DNA from: Muribaculaceae bacterium
Lineage (GTDB): Bacteria > Bacteroidota > Bacteroidia > Bacteroidales > Muribaculaceae
Reading direction: 5' to 3'
DNA: 64,000 nt
NCBI GenBank assembly: GCA_022509165.1
Contig: JAFLTT010000010.1
Span: 1-64,000, forward strand
Part shown: one piece after another, positions 25,608 to 34,422 of the stretch
Layout: every line of letters begins with the position of its first letter
Numbering within the stretch: the stretch's first letter is position 1
Translations under genes and position numbers: made by a program
The notes under the pieces: generated by a model
Database searches by the model: none
Told to the model about the DNA's origin: nothing
What the model saw: the letters and a program-made list of their open reading frames with translations, nothing else

Positions 25608-26330
25608 TTACTCAAAATAAAAGTTAATTACCACCATATTGGATTTAACTTTGCTGAGCGACTGTGTGATCTTGTAGGTCTGCATATCGTCGGCTAAATC
25701 AGGCCTTTTGTGCTTTAATACATCTGAGAGACCGAAGCAAAATTTCACCTCCGGAATGAATTTGAAGAAAGGCAGATAGAAATCCATTCCAAGGCCCAAT
25801 GTGAGATAAGCATCACAAGTATTGAATACAAGATAATCCAATCTTTTTTTCGTCACATCGAATGTAGGCATCACTCCCACTGTCACATAAGGCCTTATAT
25901 TATTAAGTCTGTTGCCTGAGATTTTCAGATCCAGGGGAGTCACAACGTATGCTGTTTTCACATCCTGTCTCATGGTCAATCCTGAACCATATTCTTTCAT
26001 AACTACCCCTTTACTTCCAAAATAGATACCGGGTGAAAATCTGAGATTAATGTATTGATGCAATCTTAAGTCACCCATTACATTAAGACAGAAACCCGGA
26101 GAAAAAGATGGCACCTCCATGCTCCATTTCTCTCCATCAGGGGTAAGGAACCCATTGTGAGTGAAATTAAGGTCTTGTACATGGAATCCTACTGAGAACC
26201 CAAGATGCCATAACTTAAGATCGGCATAGGGACGGTTCATCAGTTTATCGGTAGGTTTACCTTCTACCGAAACCGACATTAATGTAATTATTCCGATGAG
26301 GAAAACAATCCTACGATGAATTGTTTTCAT
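25608..26330 (-). CDS. porT: PorT-family outer membrane protein of the type IX secretion system
   Basis: 240 residues when started at the ATG at 26330; the upstream in-frame ATGs only add a charged stretch before the signal peptide (RRIVFLIGIITLMSVSVEG), so they are unlikely. PorT is an outer-membrane beta-barrel protein needed for T9SS function in Porphyromonas. The recognised features are NRPYADLKLWHLGFSVGFHVQDL, YINLRFSPGIYFG and the terminal strand MVVINFYFE, with the aromatic last residues of outer-membrane proteins. It is first in the six-gene run porT-porP-gldK-L-M-N and lies 2 bases before porP. Confidence 0.82.
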   Translation of the reverse strand: MKTIHRRIVFLIGIITLMSVSVEGKPTDKLMNRPYADLKLWHLGFSVGFHVQDLNFTHNGFLTPDGEKWSMEVPSFSPGFCLNVMGDLRLHQYINLRFSPGIYFGSKGVVMKEYGSGLTMRQDVKTAYVVTPLDLKISGNRLNNIRPYVTVGVMPTFDVTKKRLDYLVFNTCDAYLTLGLGMDFYLPFFKFIPEVKFCFGLSDVLKHKRPDLADDMQTYKITQSLSKVKSNMVVINFYFE

Positions 26331-26418
26331 TTGGAAGTTAGGTCTCATTACACATTTAACGAACTTCACGTTTGCATTATTGCCACAATATTTCCCCCAT
26401 CATTTTTGTTATCAAAAT

Positions 26419-27741
26419 ATGGAATGGCGCCGTTTGATAATTGACCGAAGGTTAGGCCTGGAAGAATTCCATGATGGAAACGCTCAGATAAGAAGTGAAT
26501 TTCAGCGGGATTACGACCGTATGATTTTTTCTTCTCCTTTCCGCAGGCTTCAGAATAAGACTCAGGTCTTCCCTCTTCCGGGAAGTGTTTTTGTTCACAA
26601 TCGTCTCACCCATAGCCTTGAGGTTTCAACTGTGGGCCGATCAATCTCACGCGAGGTTATTCTGCGTATGAGAGACAAGGGTCTTGACAACAGTGAGCTT
26701 AATCTCATCGAAAACATCCCGGATATTGTAGCCACTGCTTGTCTTTGTCATGATTTGGGTAACCCTCCCTTCGGACATTCAGGTGAGAAAACCATCTCAA
26801 CATGGTTTAGCGAAGGTCCCGGTGCAATTCTGCGTGGTGAACTGGATTCCCAGCAATGGTCAGATCTTATCAATTTCGAGGGGAATGCCAATTCTTTCCG
26901 TCTTCTTACCCATCAGTTTGTGGGACGTAGAAAAGGTGGATTCGCAATGACCTACAGCACTCTCGGTGCTCTTGTAAAATATCCATGGACATCGGAACAT
27001 GCAGGAAGCAAAGGTAAATTCGGTTTCTTTCAAAGCGAGGAGGAATCTTATAGGAAGGTAGCAGATTGGTTAGGAATACCGGAAACCGCTCCCGGGGTAT
27101 TTGCCCGTCATCCTCTTGTATATCTTATGGAAGCGGCTGATGATATCTGCTACCAGATCATGGATATAGAAGATGCTCACCGCCTTTCTATCCTTTCTAC
27201 AGAGGAGGCTTCGGAATACCTTCTCGGTTTCTTTGAAACACCACGACGTGAAAAACTTTTCCGGGGAATGGGATATCTATCTGATCCTAATGAAAAAATA
27301 GGGTATCTTCGTTCAAATGTGATTGGCACCTTAGTAGAAAATTCTGCAGAGGCTTTTGTAAATAATATTGAACCTATAATGCGAGGTGAGAAAACAGCAC
27401 CTTTAGTTCAACTTCTGCCTCAACATCTGAAGAAGGGATATGAATCCTGTTCTGACTTAGCTTTTAATAAAATATATTGTGCACCGCATGTAGTGGATGT
27501 GGATCTTGCAGGTTGTAGAATAATTTCATACCTTTTGGATGTCTTGATGGATGCTGTAATGAATCCGGATAAGAATTATAGCCAACTCTTGCTTGCCAGA
27601 ATGCCGAAACAATATGACTTTAATTCCACCTCAGTTTATGGGAAGATACAGTCGGTTCTTGACCATGTCTCAGGCATGACAGATGTATATGCACTCGATC
27701 TTTTCAGAAAACTTAATGGCCATTCTTTACCTGCCGTATGA
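26419..27741 (+). CDS. dgt: dGTPase-family HD phosphohydrolase
   Basis: About 440 residues from the ATG at 26419 (MEWRRLIIDRRLG); a TTG at 26380 would add 13 residues that look non-coding. Hydrolyses dGTP, or other dNTPs, to nucleoside and triphosphate. The HD-domain metal site is in NRLTHSLEVSTVGRSI (His) and CLCHDLGNPPFGHSGE (His-Asp), with a later Asp in EAADDICYQIMDIEDAH. The N-terminal SPFRRLQNKTQVFPL is typical of this family. Its stop overlaps the next gene by 4 bases. Confidence 0.93.
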   Translation: MEWRRLIIDRRLGLEEFHDGNAQIRSEFQRDYDRMIFSSPFRRLQNKTQVFPLPGSVFVHNRLTHSLEVSTVGRSISREVILRMRDKGLDNSELNLIENIPDIVATACLCHDLGNPPFGHSGEKTISTWFSEGPGAILRGELDSQQWSDLINFEGNANSFRLLTHQFVGRRKGGFAMTYSTLGALVKYPWTSEHAGSKGKFGFFQSEEESYRKVADWLGIPETAPGVFARHPLVYLMEAADDICYQIMDIEDAHRLSILSTEEASEYLLGFFETPRREKLFRGMGYLSDPNEKIGYLRSNVIGTLVENSAEAFVNNIEPIMRGEKTAPLVQLLPQHLKKGYESCSDLAFNKIYCAPHVVDVDLAGCRIISYLLDVLMDAVMNPDKNYSQLLLARMPKQYDFNSTSVYGKIQSVLDHVSGMTDVYALDLFRKLNGHSLPAV

Positions 27742-29024
27742 AAAATTATTACAGGATACTGGTTCTTACCTTCTTCACTCTCTTCATTTCAGTCTTTACA
27801 TTCGGCCGGGATTATTCCCCGGAGGATATCACAAATCCTAATATCAGGGATCGCAGAGTATATGTGGCCGATCCGGCAAATCTTGTTAGTCCTCAGGCAA
27901 AGGCGGAAGCAAATGCTATATTATGGAATCTGAGGCAGAAGACGGGTGCCGAAGTAGTGACTGTGGTTGTACCCAACACCGGTGAATATTCCCGTGAAGA
28001 ATTTGCAGTGAAACTTTTCGATCAATGGAAGGTAGGAAAGTCGGATAAAGACAATGGTGTGATTATTCTTATAGTCCCTGACCAGAGAGAAGCCTGGATC
28101 GCTACCGGATATGGCGTAGAGGGTATAATTCCTGATATTTCTGCTTCACGAATCATCAACCGCTCGGTAGTACCTCATATGAAACAAAATGATCTCGACG
28201 GTGCTGTTGTAGCAGTTTCAGCCGATGTGGCAAATGTACTCAGCAATCCGGAGGCTGCTGAGGAATTGAAAAGTCAAGAGAAGGAAGCTTGGGAAAAAGC
28301 ACCGGAAACCGACTTGACAGAAGAAGATTTCATTGGATTTGTGATTACCATTGTTGTGGTGCTTTTCCTTATTTCTTGTTTCAAATTGGCTTATGATAGC
28401 CACCAATACAAACATCTTGACAGATATTCACAGGCTCGCAAATGGTATGAGAGCCGAACTACCTATTTACTACTGGCAGTATTCTCTTTAGGATTAGGTC
28501 TTATACCCTACTGGATTTATCGACGGAAATACAATAAGGCCCGCAATAAGCCATTAGTATGCCCTGCATGCAAAGGCAAGATGCATAAACTTAATGAGGA
28601 GGAAGACAACAATCTCCTGAGTCCTTCACAGGATTTGGAAGAAAAATTAAATTCTGTCGACTATGATGTCTGGGTCTGTGATGACTGCGGCACCGTAGAA
28701 AGATATGCATTCCCAAATAAATTCACTCATTACGAAGAATGTCCGCACTGTCACACAGTTGCCATGAGCATGGTGAAAGACCATGTGGTGCTCCCTCCTA
28801 CCACAAGACGAACCGGTATCGGAGAAAGAGTGTATGAATGTAAGTATTGTCATAATAACACGGGCAAACGATACACAATCCCCAAACGTTCAGACGGCAC
28901 AGCGGCAGCTTTAGCAGCCGGAGCCATTTTAGGCAGCGGTGGCCGAGGCGGTGGAGGCGGCGGATTCGGCGGTGGTTTCGGTGGTGGAATGACCGGTGGA
29001 GGTGGCGGCGGTGGCCGCTGGTGA
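27738..29024 (+). CDS. TPM-domain membrane protein with zinc ribbons and a Gly-rich tail
   Basis: 428 residues. Signal peptide (about 1-23), TPM_phosphatase/YgcG-like domain (about 38-175; VYVADPANLVSPQAKAE, DNGVIILIVPDQREAWIATGYG), a transmembrane helix near 200-215 (FVITIVVVLFLISCF) and a second near 235-250. Then come four CxxC pairs (CPACKGK, CDDCGTV, CPHCHTV, CKYCHNN), which look like two zinc ribbons on the cytoplasmic or periplasmic side. The chain ends in a Gly-only run with Arg-Trp. TPM proteins occur in photosystem repair and other membrane stress; here the role is unknown. The ATG overlaps dgt (ATGA). Confidence 0.8.
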   Translation: MKNYYRILVLTFFTLFISVFTFGRDYSPEDITNPNIRDRRVYVADPANLVSPQAKAEANAILWNLRQKTGAEVVTVVVPNTGEYSREEFAVKLFDQWKVGKSDKDNGVIILIVPDQREAWIATGYGVEGIIPDISASRIINRSVVPHMKQNDLDGAVVAVSADVANVLSNPEAAEELKSQEKEAWEKAPETDLTEEDFIGFVITIVVVLFLISCFKLAYDSHQYKHLDRYSQARKWYESRTTYLLLAVFSLGLGLIPYWIYRRKYNKARNKPLVCPACKGKMHKLNEEEDNNLLSPSQDLEEKLNSVDYDVWVCDDCGTVERYAFPNKFTHYEECPHCHTVAMSMVKDHVVLPPTTRRTGIGERVYECKYCHNNTGKRYTIPKRSDGTAAALAAGAILGSGGRGGGGGGFGGGFGGGMTGGGGGGGRW

Positions 29025-29045
29025 CACCTTAAAGGCTCGTTACCC

Positions 29046-29732
29046 TTAAAACGCCACGGCCAGAGAAAAGAGTTTCTGTCTTATGCCCGGGAAGGCATCT
29101 GCCAATGCCTTTGCAGCACCTCCCATTGTGGCACCCGTAGTGCAGATATCATCTACCAATAATATTGTCTTCCCGTTAAGATCTATATTCCCCCGGCTCA
29201 CAAAAAGACCTTCAGCGTTAGCTAAACGTTGCGCTCTGGAAAGAGATGTCTGGGTTTTGCGCTGATGAATCATCTTCAATGCGTTCACTACCGGGATACC
29301 GGTGCTATCAGAGATGCCTTGTGCAATTCTCTCGGTCTGGTTATATCCTCGCTTTGCCTGCTTCCAAAAATGCATCGGTACAGGTACAATCAAATCTACA
29401 TCACTTAGAAATCCGGCCGTATATAATTCCTTACCGGCAATCTCTCCCATTTTATTTCCGATGGATGGAAAATTTCGGTATTTCATATCCTGAATCAATT
29501 GAGCCAGTGAGGAATCTTTTGAGTAAAAGAAATGACCGGTAGCATCAACAAAGGGAAAATGCCCGGCAAATTTTTCTTCCATTGGATTTCGGTGATGCCG
29601 ATGGTAACCGGTACGTGGTAAGGTTTCTATACAAGGGAGACAAATAAACCTTTCATGAGGACCAAGACTATGGCCGCAAAGATGACATTCAGCGGGGAAA
29701 AGAAGATTAATCAGATCGTCAATCCATCTCAT
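29046..29732 (-). CDS. comF: ComF-family phosphoribosyltransferase
   Basis: 228 residues. An N-terminal zinc site (Cys16, Cys19, Cys31, Cys34) is followed by the ComF phosphoribosyltransferase domain with the PRPP loop ILLVDDICTTGATM (about 187-200) and the RGYNQTERIA motif. ComF proteins assist DNA uptake and single-strand handling in competent bacteria; in Bacteroidota the role is not established. It is the last gene of the run prmC-recX-comF and its start overlaps recX by 14 bases. It ends 22 bases from the convergent TPM-domain gene. Confidence 0.9.
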   Translation of the reverse strand: MRWIDDLINLLFPAECHLCGHSLGPHERFICLPCIETLPRTGYHRHHRNPMEEKFAGHFPFVDATGHFFYSKDSSLAQLIQDMKYRNFPSIGNKMGEIAGKELYTAGFLSDVDLIVPVPMHFWKQAKRGYNQTERIAQGISDSTGIPVVNALKMIHQRKTQTSLSRAQRLANAEGLFVSRGNIDLNGKTILLVDDICTTGATMGGAAKALADAFPGIRQKLFSLAVAF

Positions 29733-30219
29733 CTTTCATCTGCTCTTTTTTCATTAATGCCACGGCCTTTGAAGAAGCACCGGACGGGAATCCTCGGGAA
29801 ATAAGATAAGCATATAGTTTTTGTTGATTTTTATATCCCTCGGTTCCGTTTAATTCCAAGGTCCTTGATTTTGTTCTGGCACATTTCAGAAGACCTTCTT
29901 TCCATATATCCGGGTTAACCCCGGCTACAGCATCTCTGATTATAGTACCCGGGATTCTGCGTTTTGCAAGTTCAATTCTTATTTTCACAGGACCCCATAC
30001 TGAAAACCTCGCCTTATCAGTAGCAAAAGCTTTTGCAAACCTGGATTCATCAAGAAATCTACCCTCCTTCAATCTTTCTGCCACTTCTCTCCTTTCAATA
30101 TCCCGGAGGCCCCATGCCACCATCTTTTTCATCAAATCGCTTTCACATTGTTCGCTACGGCTGCACAATGCGGCAAGTCTTTCAAAGGCTGAATCTTTTG
30201 TCACCGGTTTCTTGGCCAT
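29719..30219 (-). CDS. recX: RecX-family regulatory protein
   Basis: 166 residues. RecX binds RecA and restrains recombinase activity. Family features are the charged, helical three-repeat layout: AFERLAALCSRSEQCESDLMKKM, RLKEGRFLDESRFAKAFATDKAR, IRIELAKRRIPGTIIRDAV and YLISRGFPSGA. The start is preceded by prmC with an 18-base gap. recA is not in the window, so it is unlinked. The C-terminal end overlaps the comF start. Confidence 0.88.
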   Translation of the reverse strand: MAKKPVTKDSAFERLAALCSRSEQCESDLMKKMVAWGLRDIERREVAERLKEGRFLDESRFAKAFATDKARFSVWGPVKIRIELAKRRIPGTIIRDAVAGVNPDIWKEGLLKCARTKSRTLELNGTEGYKNQQKLYAYLISRGFPSGASSKAVALMKKEQMKDEMD

Positions 30220-30237
30220 ATTTCCCCAATTCCATTT

Positions 30238-31074
30238 TTAAGAAACACATGAAAGAAATCTGTCCTTACCCGAAGAGTCTTTTAGTATCTCTACATCTTG
30301 GAAACCCTTTTTTTCAATCATCTCTTTCAGAGACTGGGCAGTAAGCGGATTGATTTCAAAATAGAGTTTACCTCCTGCAACTAATACCTTCTTGGCTATG
30401 TCAGTTATTCTTTTGTAAAACTGCAACGGATTATCATCTCTCACAAAGAGAGCTTCATGTGGTTCATAGTCAAGTACATTTCTTTCCATTTGCAGTGCCT
30501 CCTTGTCCATTACATAGGGGGGATTAGCAACAATTATGTCAAACTTGCCTTTTGGTTCCCAGTCAAAGATGTCAGCCTGCTCCACTTCTATCTTAGTTTT
30601 CAATTTTGAGGAGTTCAGTCGCGCTGTTTCCACTGCAACGGGAGAGAAATCTATAGCTGTCACCTTGGAGAAAGGAAGTGACCGAGCAAGAGCCAGTGCT
30701 ATGGCACCGCTGCCGGTGCACAAATCCAGTATCTTTAGATCTTCGCGGTCTTTGTTGGCGTCAACTATTATATCTACCAATTCATCGGTCTCGGGACGAG
30801 GTATCAGCACTCCCGGATTCACTTTTAAGTCAAGTCCATGAAATCTTGCCTCACCGGTGATATATTGAATAGGTTCAAATTCTTTAAGACGTTTCAATAT
30901 ATCTTCAATCTCCTCTTTCACAAAATCAGAAAGCTCATCCTGTTGATGGATGAGCATTTCTGTAAGGTTCCAACCTTTCAAGTAATGAAAAATCAGTCTT
31001 ATTATTGCTTCGGTCTCTCTCCTTCCATACAAGGGAGTAAGAGTCTGACGAAGTTTGTTTAAAGTTGCTTCCAA
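30238..31074 (-). CDS. prmC: release factor glutamine methyltransferase
   Basis: 278 residues. Methylates the Gln of the GGQ motif in peptide chain release factors. The SAM motif is ILDLCTGSGAIALALAR (about 115-131), and the NPPY motif that holds the Gln is at VANPPYV (about 185-191). The N-terminal helical domain (TEMLIHQQDELSDF) is present. Starts 2 bases after the DUF4136 lipoprotein stop, so they are probably in one transcript. Confidence 0.94.
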   Translation of the reverse strand: MEATLNKLRQTLTPLYGRRETEAIIRLIFHYLKGWNLTEMLIHQQDELSDFVKEEIEDILKRLKEFEPIQYITGEARFHGLDLKVNPGVLIPRPETDELVDIIVDANKDREDLKILDLCTGSGAIALALARSLPFSKVTAIDFSPVAVETARLNSSKLKTKIEVEQADIFDWEPKGKFDIIVANPPYVMDKEALQMERNVLDYEPHEALFVRDDNPLQFYKRITDIAKKVLVAGGKLYFEINPLTAQSLKEMIEKKGFQDVEILKDSSGKDRFLSCVS

Positions 31075-31076
31075 GC

Positions 31077-31739
31077 CTATTTCTGGTTTTTGTATTGAGG
31101 AAGCAAAGGTACAGGATATTTTTCAAATAACGTCTTCACCGCTTCTGCAATTCCGGAAAGATTTCTGAATTGTGAGTCTCCGTTTTCCAGAATGGTTGCC
31201 ACCGATGATGAGAACAACGCTTCCTTAGTAGCGATATTAACGATATCCATGGTCAACACTCCCTCTTTATAAATACCCGTTACGACCTGTGCATTCGGAT
31301 TCCAGTAATAGGCACGTGGATACATAAACCAAGGGGAGAAACCAGGAGGTGGCCCCGGAGGTGGTCCACCGTACGGGAACCAGTTCATGGGTGGAGGTCC
31401 AATAGGTCCCGGTGGTGGCATAAGAGAAGCAACCGGTTCGGTATATACTTCATTCTTTACCGTCAATCCGATATTTATCACTACCGGTGAAGCCGGGTCT
31501 TCCACATATCCCCGTTCCACCATCTGCTCCCGGATGGCTGCTGCTATATTATAATAAGTCACCATTTCCATCCCCGGAGGCAACTTGCCTTCTCCCGGCG
31601 TAATGATTCGGAAAGTATGGAAATCTGCAAGGTTAGCATCGTTATATACCTGAGAATCCACCAGCGAGAACGTGCTGCAGGAGGATAGCGCAGTAGCTAA
31701 CAATGCTGAAAGTGCTAAAATACTTTTTTTGATTTTCAT
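31077..31739 (-). CDS. DUF4136 outer-membrane lipoprotein
   Basis: 220 residues with a lipobox (ALSSC, Cys21). The folded part (DSQVYNDANLADFHTFRIITPGEG, TYYNIAAAIREQMVERGYVED, GVLTMDIVNIATKEALFSSSV) matches the DUF4136 family, which forms a small beta-sandwich; function unknown. A Pro/Gly-rich segment of about 30 residues lies in the middle (PPPGPIGPPPMNWFPYGG, then GPPPGPPPG), which differs from the usual shorter loop. Probably first gene of a run through comF. Confidence 0.82.
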   Translation of the reverse strand: MKIKKSILALSALLATALSSCSTFSLVDSQVYNDANLADFHTFRIITPGEGKLPPGMEMVTYYNIAAAIREQMVERGYVEDPASPVVINIGLTVKNEVYTEPVASLMPPPGPIGPPPMNWFPYGGPPPGPPPGFSPWFMYPRAYYWNPNAQVVTGIYKEGVLTMDIVNIATKEALFSSSVATILENGDSQFRNLSGIAEAVKTLFEKYPVPLLPQYKNQK

Positions 31740-31774
31740 ATTTTCTTGTGGCTTTAAGATTATTCTTTTCTTTA

Positions 31775-31867
31775 GATGTCATGATATCAAACTGAGAATC
31801 AGATATTTTCCGGAATCCCTTTCAGACTCTATGTCCGACATCTTTTCAGTTTGATCGTTGTGGCATC
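31775..31867. repeat. long inverted repeat in the 384-base DUF4136-pyrE spacer
   Basis: ATCAAACTGA (31786-31795) pairs perfectly with TCAGTTTGAT (31846-31855). Outer flanks GATGTCA and TGGCATC (31775-31781 and 31861-31867) extend the pairing with one mismatch and a small asymmetric loop. The element lies 36 bases upstream of the DUF4136 start and well before the pyrE promoter. It could be a structured leader, a bidirectional terminator without a T run, or a decayed palindromic repeat. Nothing else in the spacer (31740-32123) looks coding. Confidence 0.5.
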
Positions 31868-32029
31868 TAATAATTTACGACTTTAAAGTGGAATCATAAA
31901 CTGTTGTCTTTACAACAAAATATCTAACTTTTTTGTTCACTAAGAGCCCGTTCCCTTTAGACCATATCTTTCAATCTGCTTCTGTTCGGTAAGATAAGTT
32001 TTTGGTGTGCTGCAGAAATATAATTTTCT

Positions 32030-32061
32030 GTTGTATATTTTAATGCTAAAGTGTAAATTTG
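32030..32061 (+). promoter_or_regulatory. pyrE promoter
   Basis: TAAATTTG (32054-32061) matches the -7 box TAnnTTTG exactly; GTTG (32030-32033) lies 20 bases before it and gives three of four bases of the -33 box TTTG. The pyrE ATG is 62 bases downstream. Confidence 0.55.
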
Positions 32062-32123
32062 CAGAACAGTGAGAGGCGTATTCCCGCATTGTAAAGAAGT
32101 AAACTTTTCAAATATAAAGAATT

Positions 32124-32768
32124 ATGAAAAGCACCGAGAAACTTTTAGCTGAAAAACTTTTGCAAATAAGCGCAATCAAACTCCAACCTCAAAACCCCTT
32201 CATATGGGCCTCAGGCTGGAATTCCCCGATATATAATGACAACCGCCGAATTTTATCTTACCCTGATATCAGGAATTTCGTGAAAGTGGAATTCGCCAGG
32301 TCCATTCTTGAAAATTTCCCGGAGGTTGAGGCTATAGCCGGGGTAGCAACCGGAGCTATCGCTATTGGAGCTATCGTGGCCGATACTTTAGGTCTTCCAT
32401 ATGTGTATGTAAGAGACACTCCTAAAGATCATGGCCTTGAGAATAGTATTGAAGGAAACCTCAAGCCTGGAACAAAGGTAGTGGTAATTGAAGACCTCGT
32501 TTCTACAGGAGGCAGTTCACTTAAGACAGTGGAATTACTCCAGAATTATGGAACCGACGTAATTGGTATGACTTGTCTTTTCAATTACAAGTTCCCCATG
32601 GCGGTGAAACGTTTTCATGAAGCCAATATCACACTTATATCACTTTGTGATTACTCCACCATGATAGAAGTGGCTGAGGCAACTAAATTTATCAGCAAGC
32701 AAGAGGCAGAAACACTCAGAGAATGGAGAGAAAATCCGGCTGGATGGATGCCTAATGTAAAAGAATAA
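32124..32768 (+). CDS. pyrE: orotate phosphoribosyltransferase
   Basis: 214 residues. Makes orotidine 5'-phosphate from orotate and PRPP in pyrimidine synthesis. PRPP-binding loop VVVIEDLVSTGGSSLKTVELL (about 116-136), the catalytic Lys/His segment YVRDTPKDHGLENSIEG (about 93-109) and the N-terminal KLQPQNPFIWASGWNSPIYND are all as in the family. First gene of a plus-strand run that continues with a 4-base gap into an SRPBCC protein. Confidence 0.96.
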   Translation: MKSTEKLLAEKLLQISAIKLQPQNPFIWASGWNSPIYNDNRRILSYPDIRNFVKVEFARSILENFPEVEAIAGVATGAIAIGAIVADTLGLPYVYVRDTPKDHGLENSIEGNLKPGTKVVVIEDLVSTGGSSLKTVELLQNYGTDVIGMTCLFNYKFPMAVKRFHEANITLISLCDYSTMIEVAEATKFISKQEAETLREWRENPAGWMPNVKE

Positions 32769-32772
32769 AGAG

Positions 32773-33210
32773 ATGGCTATATATAGTTCAGGAGATATAG
32801 TTCTCCATGCACCGGTGACAACCGTTTACGACAAATTATCCAACCTGGAGAACTTGAAGAGTATGCTCGACAAAGTTCCGGCTGACCGTATCCCGGAAGA
32901 TAAGAGGCAGATGTTTGAAAACATAAACATTACGCCTGACACTATAGAAGTGCCGGGAGGACCTATGGGTAATCTTGTGTTTCGTGTCACAGAACGTCAG
33001 GCTCCGTCTAAAATCAGACTTAATGGAGAAGGTATACCTATCGAAATGGCTCTGATTCTCAATCTGGAACCTCTATCAGATAATACCTCCAATGCTAAGG
33101 TAGATATCGACATCAATATCCCTGCAATGCTTAAACCAATGGTGGGCGGCCAGATTCAAAAAATTGCCGAACAGTTTGGACAGGTGTTGGGGGCAATACC
33201 TTTTGCATGA
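32773..33210 (+). CDS. SRPBCC-fold protein
   Basis: 145 residues. The strand-helix pattern YSSGDIVLHAPVTTVYDKLSNLENLK at the N-terminus and the long C-terminal helix (MLKPMVGGQIQKIAEQFGQVLGAIPF) are typical of the START/Bet v1-like (SRPBCC) fold, with a hydrophobic ligand cavity. No catalytic residue can be assigned. It may bind a lipid or cofactor, but that is inference. Follows pyrE by 4 bases and overlaps the next lipoprotein gene by 4 bases (ATGA). Confidence 0.75.
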   Translation: MAIYSSGDIVLHAPVTTVYDKLSNLENLKSMLDKVPADRIPEDKRQMFENINITPDTIEVPGGPMGNLVFRVTERQAPSKIRLNGEGIPIEMALILNLEPLSDNTSNAKVDIDINIPAMLKPMVGGQIQKIAEQFGQVLGAIPFA

Positions 33211-33734
33211 GATTAAAGGACACGGGGATATTCGCGCTGATAATATGCGCAACCATTTCATTATGCGGATGCAAAGGTTTGGATAATGATAGGATCCCCA
33301 ATATGAAAGTGTATATCTCACTCTCTAATCCCGGTCTCTGGAACACTTATGGTGTGGCAGGATTCGGAGATCATCGCAACTTTATCCATGCACCGGGTAT
33401 CAGCGTGCCAACAGATTTTTATTATAACTCCGACAGTGCCACCGGCTTTGGAGGAGTGCTTCTGATTGAAGGAATCGACCCAAACAATGCTTTGGGTGCC
33501 TATCCTTTGGCCTACGACCTGGCTTGCCCTGTGGAACGACAGGCAGATATTCGCGTGGAGATAGATAAAGAGGTTTACACTGCTGTGTGTCCCGAGTGTA
33601 AATCTGTCTATGATGTCACCATGACCGGTGGTTCACCCATTAGCGGTGTGGCTGCCACCGGCAAATACAGATATCCTCTGAAAAATTATCGGGTGATAGC
33701 AAGTCCCACCGGAGGATTTTATATCACCAATTGA
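33207..33734 (+). CDS. lipoprotein with a Rieske-like but degenerate fold
   Basis: 175 residues. Lipoprotein signal (CATISLCGC, Cys22). The C-terminal half has AYDLACPVE, AVCPECKSVYDV, GSPISGVAATGKYRYPLKNYRVI, the order of elements in Rieske [2Fe-2S] domains (first cluster loop, second cluster loop, Pro loop). The two His ligands are not present in the usual CxH and CxxH positions; instead only Cys remain (Cys-Pro and CPEC). It may bind another metal such as zinc or have lost the cluster. Family-level call by pattern only; the sequence comes from a common but unnamed Bacteroidales group. Confidence 0.6.
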   Translation: MRLKDTGIFALIICATISLCGCKGLDNDRIPNMKVYISLSNPGLWNTYGVAGFGDHRNFIHAPGISVPTDFYYNSDSATGFGGVLLIEGIDPNNALGAYPLAYDLACPVERQADIRVEIDKEVYTAVCPECKSVYDVTMTGGSPISGVAATGKYRYPLKNYRVIASPTGGFYITN

Positions 33735-33762
33735 CGTTTCTTTCGGCTCCGGAATAAGATAA

Positions 33763-34422
33763 ATGGGCTTTTTTGAAAGTCTTTTCTACACTATATGGAG
33801 AGGTATTGCCATAGGCATCCTCATTTCGGCTCCGATGGGGCCGGTGGGAATTCTATGCATACAAAGGACTCTGAACAAAGGTCGTAAATCCGGCCTTTAC
33901 ACAGGTATAGGAGCCGCTATATCAGATTTGTTCTACTGTATTCTCACCGGTTTCGGTCTTTCCTTCATTGAGGAATTCCTTGAACGGAACCAGAACGTGA
34001 TACAGCTGGTGGGAAGCGTGGTGCTAATAGCCTTTGCCGTGTATCTCTTCAAGAAAAATCCGGCTTCTTCATTAAAAACACCTCAGGGTGAACTACAACA
34101 AGTGTCGCCACACAAGAACATACTCGGCGGTTTCTTATTCACATTCTCTAATCCCCTCATTCTTTTTCTTATAATCGGTCTTTTTGCCCGTTTTAATTTC
34201 TCTATTCCGGAAATAAGTTTCTATTACTATATAGCCGGCTATATCGCTATATTCGTAGGTGCTGTGATATGGTGGGAATTTGTGACCTTCTCGGTAAATA
34301 AACTCCGGGCCCACTTCAACCTCAGATCGATGTGGCTTATAAATCGTATTATAGGTATCATAATCTTACTCTTCGCTCTGGTGGGTATAATCACAGCAAT
34401 CACAAATCTTGTGAATCCATGA
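33763..34422 (+). CDS. LysE-family exporter
   Basis: 219 residues with six hydrophobic segments. The family motif GILISAPMGPVGILCIQRTLNKGRKSGLYTGIGAA (about 18-52) and the second half-motif GFLFTFSNPLILFLI are typical of LysE/RhtB amino acid exporters in the inner membrane. Substrate unknown. The stop overlaps the next ATG by 4 bases (ATGA). Confidence 0.88.
   Translation: MGFFESLFYTIWRGIAIGILISAPMGPVGILCIQRTLNKGRKSGLYTGIGAAISDLFYCILTGFGLSFIEEFLERNQNVIQLVGSVVLIAFAVYLFKKNPASSLKTPQGELQQVSPHKNILGGFLFTFSNPLILFLIIGLFARFNFSIPEISFYYYIAGYIAIFVGAVIWWEFVTFSVNKLRAHFNLRSMWLINRIIGIIILLFALVGIITAITNLVNP

Noticed and set aside
34332..34418. Longer N-terminus for the secreted protein
   Set aside because: Those codons overlap the LysE-family gene and precede a clean signal peptide starting at 34419.
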